Positions 32,001 to 40,706 of a stretch of DNA of 64,000 bases are shown piece by piece (positions within the stretch are counted from its first letter, which is position 1; the number at the start of each line of letters is the position of its first letter). Source of the stretch: Nocardioides dokdonensis FR1436 (lineage in GTDB: Bacteria; Actinomycetota; Actinomycetes; Propionibacteriales; Nocardioidaceae). Made by a program: the position numbers and the translations under genes. The DNA lies in assembly GCF_001653335.1 (NCBI RefSeq), contig NZ_CP015079.1, forward strand, positions 1,798,001-1,862,000. Reading direction: 5' to 3'. The notes beneath the pieces were generated by a model. It saw only the letters and a list, made by a program, of their open reading frames with translations, was not told where the DNA came from and did no database searches.

Positions 32001-33223
32001 AAATTGCATTCATTACCCAATGGTATGACCCGGAGGTAGGTTCAGCTGCGCTGCCGGGGGCAATTGTCAGAGCGCTCGTCAGGCGCGGCCACTCGGTTGA
32101 AGTGATTACAGGCTTTCCAAATTATCCGACAGGGGAAATCTACGCGGGCTACAAAGTGCGTCCTTATAGCCGTGAAGTCATTCGCGGTGTCACGGTTCAT
32201 CGTGTTCCGCTGTACCCGAGCCACGACGGGTCCGCTCTCCGCCGCGTACTGAATTTTCTCTCCTTCATGTTATCGGTCAGCAGCCTGGGTGCTTTGCTCG
32301 CAAGGCGAGGGCAGGTTGCCCTCGTCTACTCCACTCCCGGCACGGTGGGTATGGCGGGGCTCGTGCTTCGCCGACTGCTGGGCCGGCCATTCGTACTGTT
32401 CATCCAGGATGTTTGGCCAGACACAGTCACGGCCACCGGCATGTTGCCTGCTCGTTTCGTTAAGCCTTCCGAATGGCTCCTTCACCGCTTCTGCAATGCT
32501 ACCTATCGAGCCGCCGGTCACATCGCTGTGATCTCGCCAGGTATGAAGACGCTGCTTCTTAAGCGAGGCGTGCCGGCAGATAAGGTGAGCGTCGTATTCA
32601 ATTGGGTTGACGAGGAAGTCTTCCGGCCGCGTCACGGTAAGGCTCGCGAGGCTTCCAGCCCCCTGGAAGTGATGTATGCCGGCAATATCGGGGACGTTCA
32701 GGGGCTCGATACCGCCCTGCGTGCCGTGGCAGCGGCGTCAGCACAGGCGGACATTGTCCTGCGGATTATAGGGACGGGCGTTGCGCTCGAGTCCCTCATT
32801 GCGTTGGCCGCCGAGCTCGATATTTCGGATCGTGTCCGCTTTGAGGGCCCTAGGTTGCTCGACCAGATGGCCGAGGTCATGGCAAGTGCTGACGTACAAC
32901 TGGTGTGCCTCAAGGACGACCCTCTCTTCGCCCTAACGATGCCCAGCAAGATCCAGGCGATACTCGCCTGTGGGAGGCCGATTCTGACCTGTGCGCCGGG
33001 AGATGCCGCCGCGCTTTCCGTGGAGTCTGGCGCAGGGTGGGCATGCCCGGCAGGCGACGTGGAGGGATTGGCGCGACTGATGGTTGAAGCCAGTCGTCTT
33101 TCAGCGCGCGCTCTTGCTGATAGGGGGCGCGCGGGCAGGCAATTTTACGAGTCGCACCTGTCGGCAATTGCTGGCTCTGAGTCGCTTGAAATCGCCCTTT
33201 CGAAAGCACTGGAGACCGCGTGA
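31997..33223 (+). CDS. Family 4 glycosyltransferase (WbuB-like)
   Basis: A 408-residue GT-B enzyme. The N-terminus IAFITQWYDPEVGSAALPG and VEVITGFPNYPTGEIYAGY are typical of WbuB/WbjE transferases, which add L-FucNAc as the second sugar in several O-antigens. The C-terminal domain has VMYAGNIGDVQGLDTAL and MPSKIQAILACGRPIL (nucleotide-sugar site). It acts at the cytoplasmic membrane face. GTG start overlaps the previous gene by 4 nt. The acceptor and donor are inferred from the capEFG context. Confidence 0.82.
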   Translation: MKIAFITQWYDPEVGSAALPGAIVRALVRRGHSVEVITGFPNYPTGEIYAGYKVRPYSREVIRGVTVHRVPLYPSHDGSALRRVLNFLSFMLSVSSLGALLARRGQVALVYSTPGTVGMAGLVLRRLLGRPFVLFIQDVWPDTVTATGMLPARFVKPSEWLLHRFCNATYRAAGHIAVISPGMKTLLLKRGVPADKVSVVFNWVDEEVFRPRHGKAREASSPLEVMYAGNIGDVQGLDTALRAVAAASAQADIVLRIIGTGVALESLIALAAELDISDRVRFEGPRLLDQMAEVMASADVQLVCLKDDPLFALTMPSKIQAILACGRPILTCAPGDAAALSVESGAGWACPAGDVEGLARLMVEASRLSARALADRGRAGRQFYESHLSAIAGSESLEIALSKALETA

Positions 33224-34155
33224 CGACCAAAATCGTGCTTGTCGGTGGTAGCGGGTTCGTTGGATCGGCTGTTGCAGTAGCACTTGGCGACGCCTGCGAG
33301 GTGCGACTAGTGCCAGCGCCCCGATTGAGCACCACCGCCCGAGATGAGAGCTCGCTGGCTCGAGCAGCTCGTGAGTTCCCAAAGCCGCCTATGTTGGTCG
33401 CTGCGTTGAGTGATGCTGACGTCTTGGTCAACGCCGCAGGCAACCCAGACGCCTCGTCCCAGGACGAGGATTGTCTGTTTGGGGCCAATGCTTTGCTGCC
33501 CGCCATACTGATACGCGCCGCGCTCGACGCAGGGGTAAGTCGTTTCGTTCACGTGAGCTCAGCAGTCGTGCAGAACGACAGGCCCATGCTCGACTCCACC
33601 GAGGAACTGCGGGAATTTTCGCCCTACTCGTCATCCAAAATCATGGGCGAGGTGTTAGTGCGGAATTTGGCCGAGGGCATCGAGGCGGTGCGGTACAGAC
33701 CGCCGTCCGTCCACGCGCCGAGCCGCAGAGTCACGCGAATGATACGCCGAATCGCGGGTTCATTTGCTTCAACGGTGGCCAGCCCGGGTACCCAGCACAC
33801 GCCGCAGGCGCTCTTGCCCAATGTGGCCTCCGCCATCGCCTACCTGGCAACCGTGAAGGGTCCAATACCGAGCGCCGTTCATCACCCGTCCGAGGGGGTC
33901 ACGGTGACGTCGTTGATGCAAGATCTATCCGGAGGACGGAAGCCAGTGCGCATTCCCCGTTGGCTCGCAGTGGTCACAGTCCGAACCGCCAGAGCGGTCG
34001 GGCGCCTACACAGGCCCACGGCCGCGAACGCGCGCCGTCTTGAATTGTTATGGCTGGGTCAAGAGCAGGCCGACAGTTGGTTGACCGAATCGGGGTGGCG
34101 CCCGCCGGTGGGGCGGCACGGCTGGAAGGCCTTAGGACTGGACGAATCAGCATGA
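33220..34155 (+). CDS. NAD-dependent epimerase/dehydratase-family reductase (WbpV-like)
   Basis: A 311-residue extended SDR protein: Rossmann motif VLVGGSGFVGSAVAVAL, VLVNAAGNPDASSQ, the catalytic Ser in FVHVSSAVVQ and YxxxK in FSPYSSSKIMGEVL. The layout resembles WbpV/WbjF-type 4-ketoreductases that produce UDP-D-FucNAc or UDP-QuiNAc from the keto-sugar made by a WbpM-type dehydratase (one is at 53904). The product would feed the WbpL-type transferase. Overlaps both neighbours by 4 nt. Substrate is inferred. Confidence 0.75.
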   Translation: MTTKIVLVGGSGFVGSAVAVALGDACEVRLVPAPRLSTTARDESSLARAAREFPKPPMLVAALSDADVLVNAAGNPDASSQDEDCLFGANALLPAILIRAALDAGVSRFVHVSSAVVQNDRPMLDSTEELREFSPYSSSKIMGEVLVRNLAEGIEAVRYRPPSVHAPSRRVTRMIRRIAGSFASTVASPGTQHTPQALLPNVASAIAYLATVKGPIPSAVHHPSEGVTVTSLMQDLSGGRKPVRIPRWLAVVTVRTARAVGRLHRPTAANARRLELLWLGQEQADSWLTESGWRPPVGRHGWKALGLDESA

Positions 34156-35270
34156 CCGTCGCGATCACCGGCGGTTACGGATTTCTTGGCTGGCATACCG
34201 CCTGCCGCCTGCGTGCCCTCCATGGTGACGAGCCGGTGCGCCTCGGGCGGGAGGACTTTGCCGACCCAGAACTTCTGCGTAGGCGGTTGAGCGGGGTGAA
34301 TCGAGTGATCCACATCGCCGGCGTCAACCGGGCCGAAACCGACGAAGCGGTTGAGCAAGGCAACGTGCAGCTGGCGCGGAGGCTAGCTAACGCGCTCACT
34401 GCGCTGGACCGCCCTGTCGATGTCGTCTTCGCCAACTCGGTGCAGGCCGATCTAGACAACCCCTACGGCCGGGGCAAGCGGGCCTCGGGTGACCTTTTGC
34501 GTGAGGCCGTTGGCGATCTGGGTGGCCGCTTCGCGGATCTCCTGCTTCCGAACATCTTTGGTGAGCACGGTCGTCCCGGGTACAACTCGTTCGTCGCGAC
34601 CTTCGCCCACGAGGTGGCCGCCGGGCGTGCACCGGTCGTATCCGGTGACCGCTCGATCGAGTTGTTGCACGCTCAGGATGCAGCCGCTGCGTTAATCGGC
34701 GCCTTGGGCTCCGACATTCGTGAAATTGTGAGTGGGGAACCCATCGAGATTACGCGTGTTCTCAAGTTTTTCCGTGAGTTTCACGCGGTCTACCGCGACC
34801 GAGGGGAAGTGCCGAACATTTCCTCTCCGATGCGTCGTAACCTATTCAATACCTACCGGGCAGCCACTTTTCCAGCAATGTGGCCGATTTCTCCGCGCGT
34901 GCACGCTGACAATCGTGGCGATCTGTTCGAGACAGTACGATCTCATGGCGGCCCTGGCATGGCATTTGTGTCCACAACCTTTCCTGGTCAGAAGCGCGGG
35001 GAACACTACCATCTCCATAAGGTAGAGCGGTTCTTCGTGGTGAAGGGCGAGGCTGAGATTGAGTTGCGTCGTCTGTTGCACGACGACGTGGTCACGTTCC
35101 GTCTCAGTGGCGATGAGCCATCATTCGTAGACATGCCAACATTGTGGGTTCACAACATCCGGAACGTGGGTAGCACCGAGCTGGTGACCATGTTCTGGGC
35201 GGACCAATTGCTCTATCCGGACAGCATGGACCAGTACCCCGAGAGCATAAGCCAGGAGGCACCCGCATGA
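34152..35270 (+). CDS. capF: CapF-type bifunctional reductase/epimerase with C-terminal cupin
   Basis: A 372-residue protein with the CapF/FnlB/WbjC architecture. The N-terminal SDR domain has VAITGGYGFLGWHTACRLR, HIAGVNRA and a YxxxK-type site in NPYGRGKRASGDLL. From about residue 255 a C-terminal cupin follows: DNRGDLFETVRSHGGPGMAF in part, then GEHYHLHKVERFFVVKGEAE with the metal-binding His/Glu set. It converts the CapE product to UDP-L-pneumosamine-type intermediates for UDP-L-FucNAc. It overlaps both flanking genes by 4 nt. Confidence 0.88.
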   Translation: MTVAITGGYGFLGWHTACRLRALHGDEPVRLGREDFADPELLRRRLSGVNRVIHIAGVNRAETDEAVEQGNVQLARRLANALTALDRPVDVVFANSVQADLDNPYGRGKRASGDLLREAVGDLGGRFADLLLPNIFGEHGRPGYNSFVATFAHEVAAGRAPVVSGDRSIELLHAQDAAAALIGALGSDIREIVSGEPIEITRVLKFFREFHAVYRDRGEVPNISSPMRRNLFNTYRAATFPAMWPISPRVHADNRGDLFETVRSHGGPGMAFVSTTFPGQKRGEHYHLHKVERFFVVKGEAEIELRRLLHDDVVTFRLSGDEPSFVDMPTLWVHNIRNVGSTELVTMFWADQLLYPDSMDQYPESISQEAPA

Positions 35271-36388
35271 AGGTCATGACCGTCGTCGGCACCCGCCCCG
35301 AAATTATCCGTTTAGCACGCGTGATCCACCGACTCGACCACACTGAGGGCATCGAGCACGTGCTCGTGCACACCGGTCAGAACTACGACCACAACCTCAA
35401 CGAGGTCTTCTTCCAGGACTTGGGGCTGCGAGCACCAGACCATTACATGGGAGTGGACACCTCCAGTCTGGGCACGGTGCTAGGCGGTGTGCTGATGAGG
35501 ACTGAGAAAGTACTGCTGGAAGAGAAACCCGACGCGATGCTGGTGCTCGGAGACACAAACTCTTGCATCGCGACAGTGATGGGTAAGCGGATGCGCATTC
35601 CGACTTATCACATGGAGGCGGGTAATCGTTGCTTCGATGAGAACGTGCCGGAGGAAACGAACCGTCGGCTCGTTGATCACGTCGCCGATTTCAACCTTGC
35701 CTACACCGAGCATGCACGCCGCAACCTATTGGCTGAGGGACTGCATCCCCGGCGCATGATGGTGACCGGCTCGCCGATGCGGGAGGTGCTCGAAACGTTC
35801 CGCGCGCAGATTGACAGTTCCGATGTCTTGAAAAGGCTCGGCCTTGCATCGAGGGACTACTTCCTCGTCAGCGCACATCGCGAGGAGAATGTCGACCTGC
35901 CCGACCGTCTCGAGAAACTACTGGCCTGCCTTGTGGCCGTGCGCGAAACGTTTGGCAGGCGCATAATTGTGTCTACGCACCCTCGAACCCGCAACCGTCT
36001 CGAAATGTTGAAAACCGAACTGGAGTTGTCAGGAATTGACTTTATGGAACCTTTCGGCTTCCACGACTATAATAAGTTGCAGATCGAGGCCGCTTGCGTT
36101 CTTTCCGATTCAGGGACGATTGCAGAGGAATCGTCGATCCTAGGATTCCCCGCTGTAACGTTGCGTGATTCTATCGAGCGTCCAGAAGCGCTCGATAGTG
36201 GCTCAATTCTTATGTCCGGCCTTGAAATCAGCGATGTAGTGCGTTCGGTCGGACTCGCGATGGCCGACGGAGCCATCACTTCGTCGTGTCCCGCCGGGTA
36301 CGAGGTCCATGACACCAGTCGCCGAGTAGTGCGCTTTATTTCGTCGACCGCGGGACGGCATCATCAATGGGCTGGAATTCGTAGGTGA
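35267..36388 (+). CDS. capG: CapG/WbjD-type UDP-HexNAc 2-epimerase
   Basis: A 373-residue enzyme of the WecB/FnlC family: VVGTRPEIIRLARVIHRLD, HTGQNYDHNLNEVFF, LVLGDTNSCI, HMEAGNRCFDENVPEETNRR and SDSGTIAEESSILGFPAVTL. The VPEETNRR form and its place right after capF favour the last UDP-L-FucNAc step (C2 epimerisation) rather than ManNAc synthesis. It could be shared with the diacetamido-uronic acid branch, but that normally needs its own epimerase. ATG overlaps the capF stop. Confidence 0.87.
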   Translation: MKVMTVVGTRPEIIRLARVIHRLDHTEGIEHVLVHTGQNYDHNLNEVFFQDLGLRAPDHYMGVDTSSLGTVLGGVLMRTEKVLLEEKPDAMLVLGDTNSCIATVMGKRMRIPTYHMEAGNRCFDENVPEETNRRLVDHVADFNLAYTEHARRNLLAEGLHPRRMMVTGSPMREVLETFRAQIDSSDVLKRLGLASRDYFLVSAHREENVDLPDRLEKLLACLVAVRETFGRRIIVSTHPRTRNRLEMLKTELELSGIDFMEPFGFHDYNKLQIEAACVLSDSGTIAEESSILGFPAVTLRDSIERPEALDSGSILMSGLEISDVVRSVGLAMADGAITSSCPAGYEVHDTSRRVVRFISSTAGRHHQWAGIRR

Positions 36389-37641
36389 GTCACGCTCGTC
36401 AATCTCCAGCTAGGTTAGCGCGAGCTTCCTGGTCGGCTTGGGTTTTCGCAGTCGTACTGTTCAGTGACGGCATCTTTTTCGGGGCTTATGGAGCATTGGG
36501 AACGACGTATCTAGGCGAGGGGCCTAGTTACAAGGCTTATAAAGCAGTTCTAGGCTTGGTTTGCGTATTGATTCTGATTCGAGCCTCCGTGCGCGCCTGG
36601 ACGCGGCACTATAAGGTTACAAGGCGTGACCTTGTCGCAGTGGCGATCTTCAGTTTCGTTGCGTGTTCTGTAGCGGTTGGGGTAGTGAGGTATCCAGGGT
36701 CGTACGCAATGGCGCGTTTTGCTTGGCTCTTCTTAACCATTGCAGTCCCATCGGTAGCTCTTGGGATGAGCATGCGACGACGGGACATTACGCTGCTACC
36801 GCACCCGTTGATCGTAGTCAGCAGCATCTCAACGGTATTCATGGTTGTAGCGGGGGCGCGAGATTCGGGGGCTATCGCAGAGACTTCTGCCGCCGGAGTC
36901 GGCGGCGCCTCACACCTTGCTATCGGTGCATCAATGGTCGTGACCTTTGCCATTCATTTGGTCATGTTGAGCAAGGCCCAGCGCGTGAGTTGGAGGACTT
37001 TGCATATAGCAGCCATGCTCGTGTCTGTTTACTTAATAGTCGATTCGGGATCCCGAGGGGGACTTATTGCCGTAGGTGTTTGTTCGCTAGCGGTATTCTT
37101 TGGTGGAGGGGTACTGCGGACTCGTCCAATTTTGACCATCCTCTTCATCGGATCGACTGTGGCGGCCTGGCGGTTTGTGAGCGCCTTGGAAGTTGAAAGT
37201 GTGGGCGTGGCAAAGATTCAGGGTTCGCTCGGCCAAGACGAAGCAAGAACCTACTTGTATACGCAAGCGTGGGACCAGTTCCTCGAACATCCTATATTCG
37301 GTAGCGGTGTCGGAAGTTTTTCTGCAAGGTTGGACTACTTCATTTACCCTCACAATTTGATTCTCGAATTGATTGTAGATTTTGGAATTTTCGGCGCCTT
37401 GGCGCTGGTGTGGGGTGCCATTTGGAGTACGCGCGCGTTGCGTCGTGGATTTTCTAGCAATGAACTCGGAGGCGCAATGCTGGGGGGGATCTTTACAGTA
37501 ATTCTTGCGAGCTTGATGTTTTCCGGCAGTTACCTGACGGTTGGGAATCTTTGGTTGGTGGGCATCGCTCTCCGTCTGATCGGTGACCGCGAAGTGAATG
37601 TGAATGACATCTCACATACAGGTGCGAAAGTCGGCCCGTGA
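36385..37641 (+). CDS. O-antigen polymerase/ligase-like membrane protein (Wzy candidate)
   Basis: A 418-residue polytopic protein with about ten hydrophobic segments and a large loop near residues 265-310. It contains SGSRGGLIAVGVCSLAVF-like and FLEHPIFGSGVGSF (GxGxG), followed by HNLILELIVDFGIFGALALV, the signature region of the O-antigen ligase/Wzy family. In this position it is the probable polymerase for repeat units flipped by Wzx. GTG start overlaps capG by 4 nt. Base composition is clearly lower in GC than the chromosome flanks. Confidence 0.8.
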   Translation: MSHARQSPARLARASWSAWVFAVVLFSDGIFFGAYGALGTTYLGEGPSYKAYKAVLGLVCVLILIRASVRAWTRHYKVTRRDLVAVAIFSFVACSVAVGVVRYPGSYAMARFAWLFLTIAVPSVALGMSMRRRDITLLPHPLIVVSSISTVFMVVAGARDSGAIAETSAAGVGGASHLAIGASMVVTFAIHLVMLSKAQRVSWRTLHIAAMLVSVYLIVDSGSRGGLIAVGVCSLAVFFGGGVLRTRPILTILFIGSTVAAWRFVSALEVESVGVAKIQGSLGQDEARTYLYTQAWDQFLEHPIFGSGVGSFSARLDYFIYPHNLILELIVDFGIFGALALVWGAIWSTRALRRGFSSNELGGAMLGGIFTVILASLMFSGSYLTVGNLWLVGIALRLIGDREVNVNDISHTGAKVGP

Positions 37642-38133
37642 TCTAGCGCCACAAAAAGCGGAGAGGTAGATGTAGCCAAGGTGCTATCTGAACTGCCCCA
37701 GCATATCTGGAGCCCTTGGTCTGCCTCGTTCCGCGGAGCCGGGTTCCGTTGGTCTCATGCCAGGGTGGTGATGCGGTTATTTCGAACTTTATCGGCGTGA
37801 GCCATCCGAGGGGTCTGCTGCAGAAACTGGTGACAGGTTGACCTGCCCCACCAGAAAGGTTCCAGTTTCGGTGGCTAAGTGACTGCCTTCACCGAAGGCT
37901 GAACGCCGTGCCCGGCTCCTCCCGTGCCTAAGCACCGATGACGGCTTAGAGTCGCGCTATGCCAACACGATAGAAGTGCCGGTTGTGGACCTCAGTGGCC
38001 ATACTCCGGAGAGCGCGAGCCAATGCCCTCTGAACAACGGACGAAAGGCTAAACTCGTGTCCTCGCCCACAGCAAGGCTCACTGCCTCACAATCCAGCGA
38101 CGCCCATAGGATCCTATAAAAGGATGATCTGAC
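37642..38133. other. Non-coding gap with possible IS3-end relic
   Basis: No supportable gene in 492 bp. GAAACTGG (37824-37831) and CCAGTTTC (37863-37870) form an 8-bp inverted repeat. Between them lies TTGACCTGCCCCACC, which resembles the TGAMCYGCCCC start of IS3-family ends. No transposase remains, so this is at most a scar. A TTG-start gene follows. Confidence 0.4.
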
Positions 38134-39384
38134 TTGAAGATTCGTTTCATCTTTCCAGACCTCACCTGCCCCCCGGAGAACGGGATGCATGAGCAATTTC
38201 TTGTGCTCATGCGGCAATTGCATCTAGCTGGACATAGCGTGGAGGCGATAGGGGGCATAAGAGATAGCAAATTGTTTGACGTTGAGCGAGCGACTCGTGA
38301 AACAGGAGCCTCCTTCGTCGTAATGCCCTTGCCGAAGGGTCTGAGTCTTACGGCGCTTGCGGCTTTGAATTTCACCCGCCTGGGTGTTTTTGTCTACCCT
38401 CGGCTTTACTTTCAATTCCGCAGAGCCTTGCGTGGCGGATCAGCTAATGTTGTGCACTGCGACGGCGCTGCCATTTGCGCGCTACGACGACATGGCGACG
38501 AATCTCCCGTCGTGTTAAGTCTGGTGGATCCTGGCTCGCTCAGGCAGGCTAGGATGGGGGCTAAGACGAGTGGGCGACAGAAGAAGTTCGTACATTGGGT
38601 CGCTGCGAGGATGTACGCCCAACTAGAGGGCCGGCTAACCCGTGAACCTCGGAACGTCTTGCACGTCGTCTCGGCAGCAGACGCTGCGTATCTGCGACGC
38701 GGCACTGGCCTCGCAACAGTGCGCTCGGTCCCTGTGATGCTGCCTCCTAAAGTTGCAACGGGTGACGAGTCGACCGCCAAGCATGAGCAACAAGGAAGGA
38801 AGATGACGATCTGGGCTGACTTAACACAGGGCCATCAGCAGGACGCCGTGAAGGACCTGCTCACCCTGGGATTCCAACCGCTGTCGAACGTTCTCCATAA
38901 CGAGGGAATCCACATAGTGGTTCTCGGGCGAGCCCCAGCCACCCCGGCATTGGTCGAGGCCGCTGAAGGCTTGCCGTGTGTGTTCGTAGATTGGGTGACG
39001 GATTTACAAGCAGCGCTCTCGTCGTCTGACGTAATACTCCTTCCCGACACAGTGGGCACCGGACTCAAGAACAGGTCGATACAAGCTTTAGGCAGCGGAG
39101 CCTGCGCGGTCGGCACCACGGTCGCTTTCGAGGGAACCGATGTTTTAGACGGGATTCATGCCGTCGTCCGGAATGCCCCTCACATGCTGGCTGAGTCCGC
39201 TCTGGCTCTGACTGTCGAGAGCCACGCTCACAGAGCCGCCCTGTCACAGGCGGCGCGAAAGTTTGTTGATGCGAATTATTCGCCGGAAGGAGTTCTTGAT
39301 CAGTGGGTGGAGCTTTACCGTGAGGCAATGCATCTGGCTGAGCAATACGGACAGGGGTCACCACCCCGCCAGTCGGTGGTGTAA
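38134..39384 (+). CDS. Putative glycosyltransferase (GT-B fold)
   Basis: A 416-residue protein. The N-terminus IRFIFPDLTCPPENGMHEQF with VLMRQLHLAGHSVEAIGG matches the start of family 4 transferases. The C-terminal half has a weak nucleotide-sugar site (DVILLPDTVGTGLKNRSIQ, then LGSGACAVGT). I chose TTG 38134 because the conserved region begins there and GGATGA lies upstream. It is isolated from the operon by a 490-bp gap, and an IS30 relic begins a few bases after its stop, so the C-terminus may have been altered. Donor and acceptor unknown. Confidence 0.7.
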   Translation: MKIRFIFPDLTCPPENGMHEQFLVLMRQLHLAGHSVEAIGGIRDSKLFDVERATRETGASFVVMPLPKGLSLTALAALNFTRLGVFVYPRLYFQFRRALRGGSANVVHCDGAAICALRRHGDESPVVLSLVDPGSLRQARMGAKTSGRQKKFVHWVAARMYAQLEGRLTREPRNVLHVVSAADAAYLRRGTGLATVRSVPVMLPPKVATGDESTAKHEQQGRKMTIWADLTQGHQQDAVKDLLTLGFQPLSNVLHNEGIHIVVLGRAPATPALVEAAEGLPCVFVDWVTDLQAALSSSDVILLPDTVGTGLKNRSIQALGSGACAVGTTVAFEGTDVLDGIHAVVRNAPHMLAESALALTVESHAHRAALSQAARKFVDANYSPEGVLDQWVELYREAMHLAEQYGQGSPPRQSVV

Positions 39385-39387
39385 CTC

Positions 39388-39500
39388 CTTAGGTCGGCGC
39401 CCTTGGGAAAGTACTGGCGCAGGCCGTTGCTGTGCTCGTTGGTCGGTCACTGCCAGGGCTTGCCGGCGTGCGTGAAGTAGACACCGTCGCGAACAGGTCC
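39388..39500 (-). pseudogene. IS30-family transposase C-terminal remnant
   Basis: Minus-strand translation gives RDGVYFTHAGKPWQ, a stop, then in the same frame PTNEHSNGLRQYFPKGADL. This matches the IS30 C-terminal signature (normally WQRGTNENTNGLLRQYFPKG), with the Arg-Gly after WQ lost to a stop. Only about 35 codons survive. It lies between the glycosyltransferase stop and the left end of an IS21 relic. Confidence 0.75.
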
Positions 39501-39516
39501 GCGACCGAGTTGTGCG

Positions 39517-39593
39517 TGTCGACGCTCCCCGAAAACTAGGCCAGTAGCGCTCCCCGAAAAGTAGGCCACCCGACCACGATGGACTGGGTGAAG
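39517..39593 (+). mobile_element. Left end of a second IS21-family element (remnant), with istA start
   Basis: TGTCGACGCTCCCC begins the relic at 39517. Two copies of CGCTCCCCGAAAASTAGGCC (39523-39543 and 39548-39568, period 25) are the multiple terminal repeats typical of IS21 elements. ATG 39579 opens an IstA frame, MDWVK, which is cut after codon 5 by the IS3 insertion and resumes at 43256 as TVEDWAEIRRLH. Confidence 0.8.
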
Positions 39594-39623
39594 TGAATCG
39601 CTCCGGGTTTCGTGGAGGCTCGA

Positions 39624-40634
39624 TTACTTGGAACCAGCCCCGGTCGGGACGGGTGTTTCAGGGTAGTTCTCTGGCGTGATCCTGGTCTGCCGTCGTGCCC
39701 AGTGGGTGGTCTCGTACTCGGCTGGTGGGACGAGCCCGATCTCGCCGTGAAGGCGTCGGTGGTTGAACCAGTCGACGTACTCGGCGACGGCGATCTCGAC
39801 GTCACCGACGCTCTTCCAGCCGCCCTTGGGTCGCATGACGGGGTTGCGGATGCACTCGGCCTTGAACAGCGAGTTCAACGCCTCAGCCATCGCGTTATCG
39901 TAGGAATCGCCCTTCGAGCCGACCGACGCAACGGCCTCGGCTTCGGCCAGCCGCTCGGTGTAGCGGATCGCTCGATACTGGACTCCTCTGTCCGAATGGT
40001 GCACGAGACCGGTGACGTCGTGGCCGGCCCGCTGTCGGGTCCACAGCCCCATGTCCAGGGCATCTAGGGCGAGGTCGGTGCGCAGGCTGGTGGACACCTG
40101 CCAGCCCACGATCATCCTGCTGAAGACGTCGAGGACGAACGCGACGTAGGTCCACCCGGCGTGCGTGCGGACGTAAGTCAGATCGGCCACCCACAGCTGA
40201 TTCGGACCGGTGGCGACGAACTTGCGGTTCACGAGGTCCTCCGGACGCTCGGTCTCCGCGCCGTCACCGAACGTGGTCTTGCGGGTCTTCTCGCGCGGGA
40301 TCCCGCGCAGGCCCTCGGCTCGCATGAGGCGCTCGACGGTGCACCGTGCCACCCGCACGCCTTCGCGGTTGAGCTCGGCGTGGATCTTGCGGGCACCGTA
40401 GACACCGAGGTTCGCCTTGTGGGCGGTCTTGATGTCCTCGCCCAGGTCAGCGTCACGAACCGCACGTGCCGAGGGTGGCCTCGTCTTGGCGGCGTAGTAG
40501 CTGCTCGGGGCGATCTGCACGCCGGCTTCCTTGAGTGCAGCGCAGATCGGCTCGACCCCGACCTCGCGCCCGTCGACCACGTCGTGGCGGTGGGCGTCGA
40601 GGTAGGCGACTACTTGGTGGTGGGGCGGTCGAGC
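39624..40634 (-). CDS. IS3 transposase OrfB (DDE integrase domain)
   Basis: A 336-residue open segment with an N-terminal HTH_21-like region (LGVYGARKIHAELNREGVRV) and the rve integrase core. Catalytic residues are visible: D in LWVADLTYV, D in GLVHHSDRGVQY and E in NAMAEALNSLFKAE. Normally OrfB is made as an OrfA-OrfB fusion by -1 frameshifting near the orfA stop (40610-40612). Here the IS21 insertion at 40634/40635 removes its 5' connection. A TTG inside the IS21 end could give an accidental start, so expression is doubtful. Confidence 0.85.
   Translation of the reverse strand, partial: ARPPHHQVVAYLDAHRHDVVDGREVGVEPICAALKEAGVQIAPSSYYAAKTRPPSARAVRDADLGEDIKTAHKANLGVYGARKIHAELNREGVRVARCTVERLMRAEGLRGIPREKTRKTTFGDGAETERPEDLVNRKFVATGPNQLWVADLTYVRTHAGWTYVAFVLDVFSRMIVGWQVSTSLRTDLALDALDMGLWTRQRAGHDVTGLVHHSDRGVQYRAIRYTERLAEAEAVASVGSKGDSYDNAMAEALNSLFKAECIRNPVMRPKGGWKSVGDVEIAVAEYVDWFNHRRLHGEIGLVPPAEYETTHWARRQTRITPENYPETPVPTGAGSK
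40630..40634. repeat. Target-site duplication of the intact IS21 element (left)
   Basis: CGAGC here and at 42899-42903 flank the IS21 element exactly. Joining the flanks through one copy restores the IS3 reading (AELDRP on the minus strand). Confidence 0.9.
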
Positions 40635-40706
40635 TGTCAACGCCGGCCGAAAACTGACCCTCTTTTGCCGATCGAAAGTTGACCCCCTTCGAGCGGTTCG
40701 TTGGTG

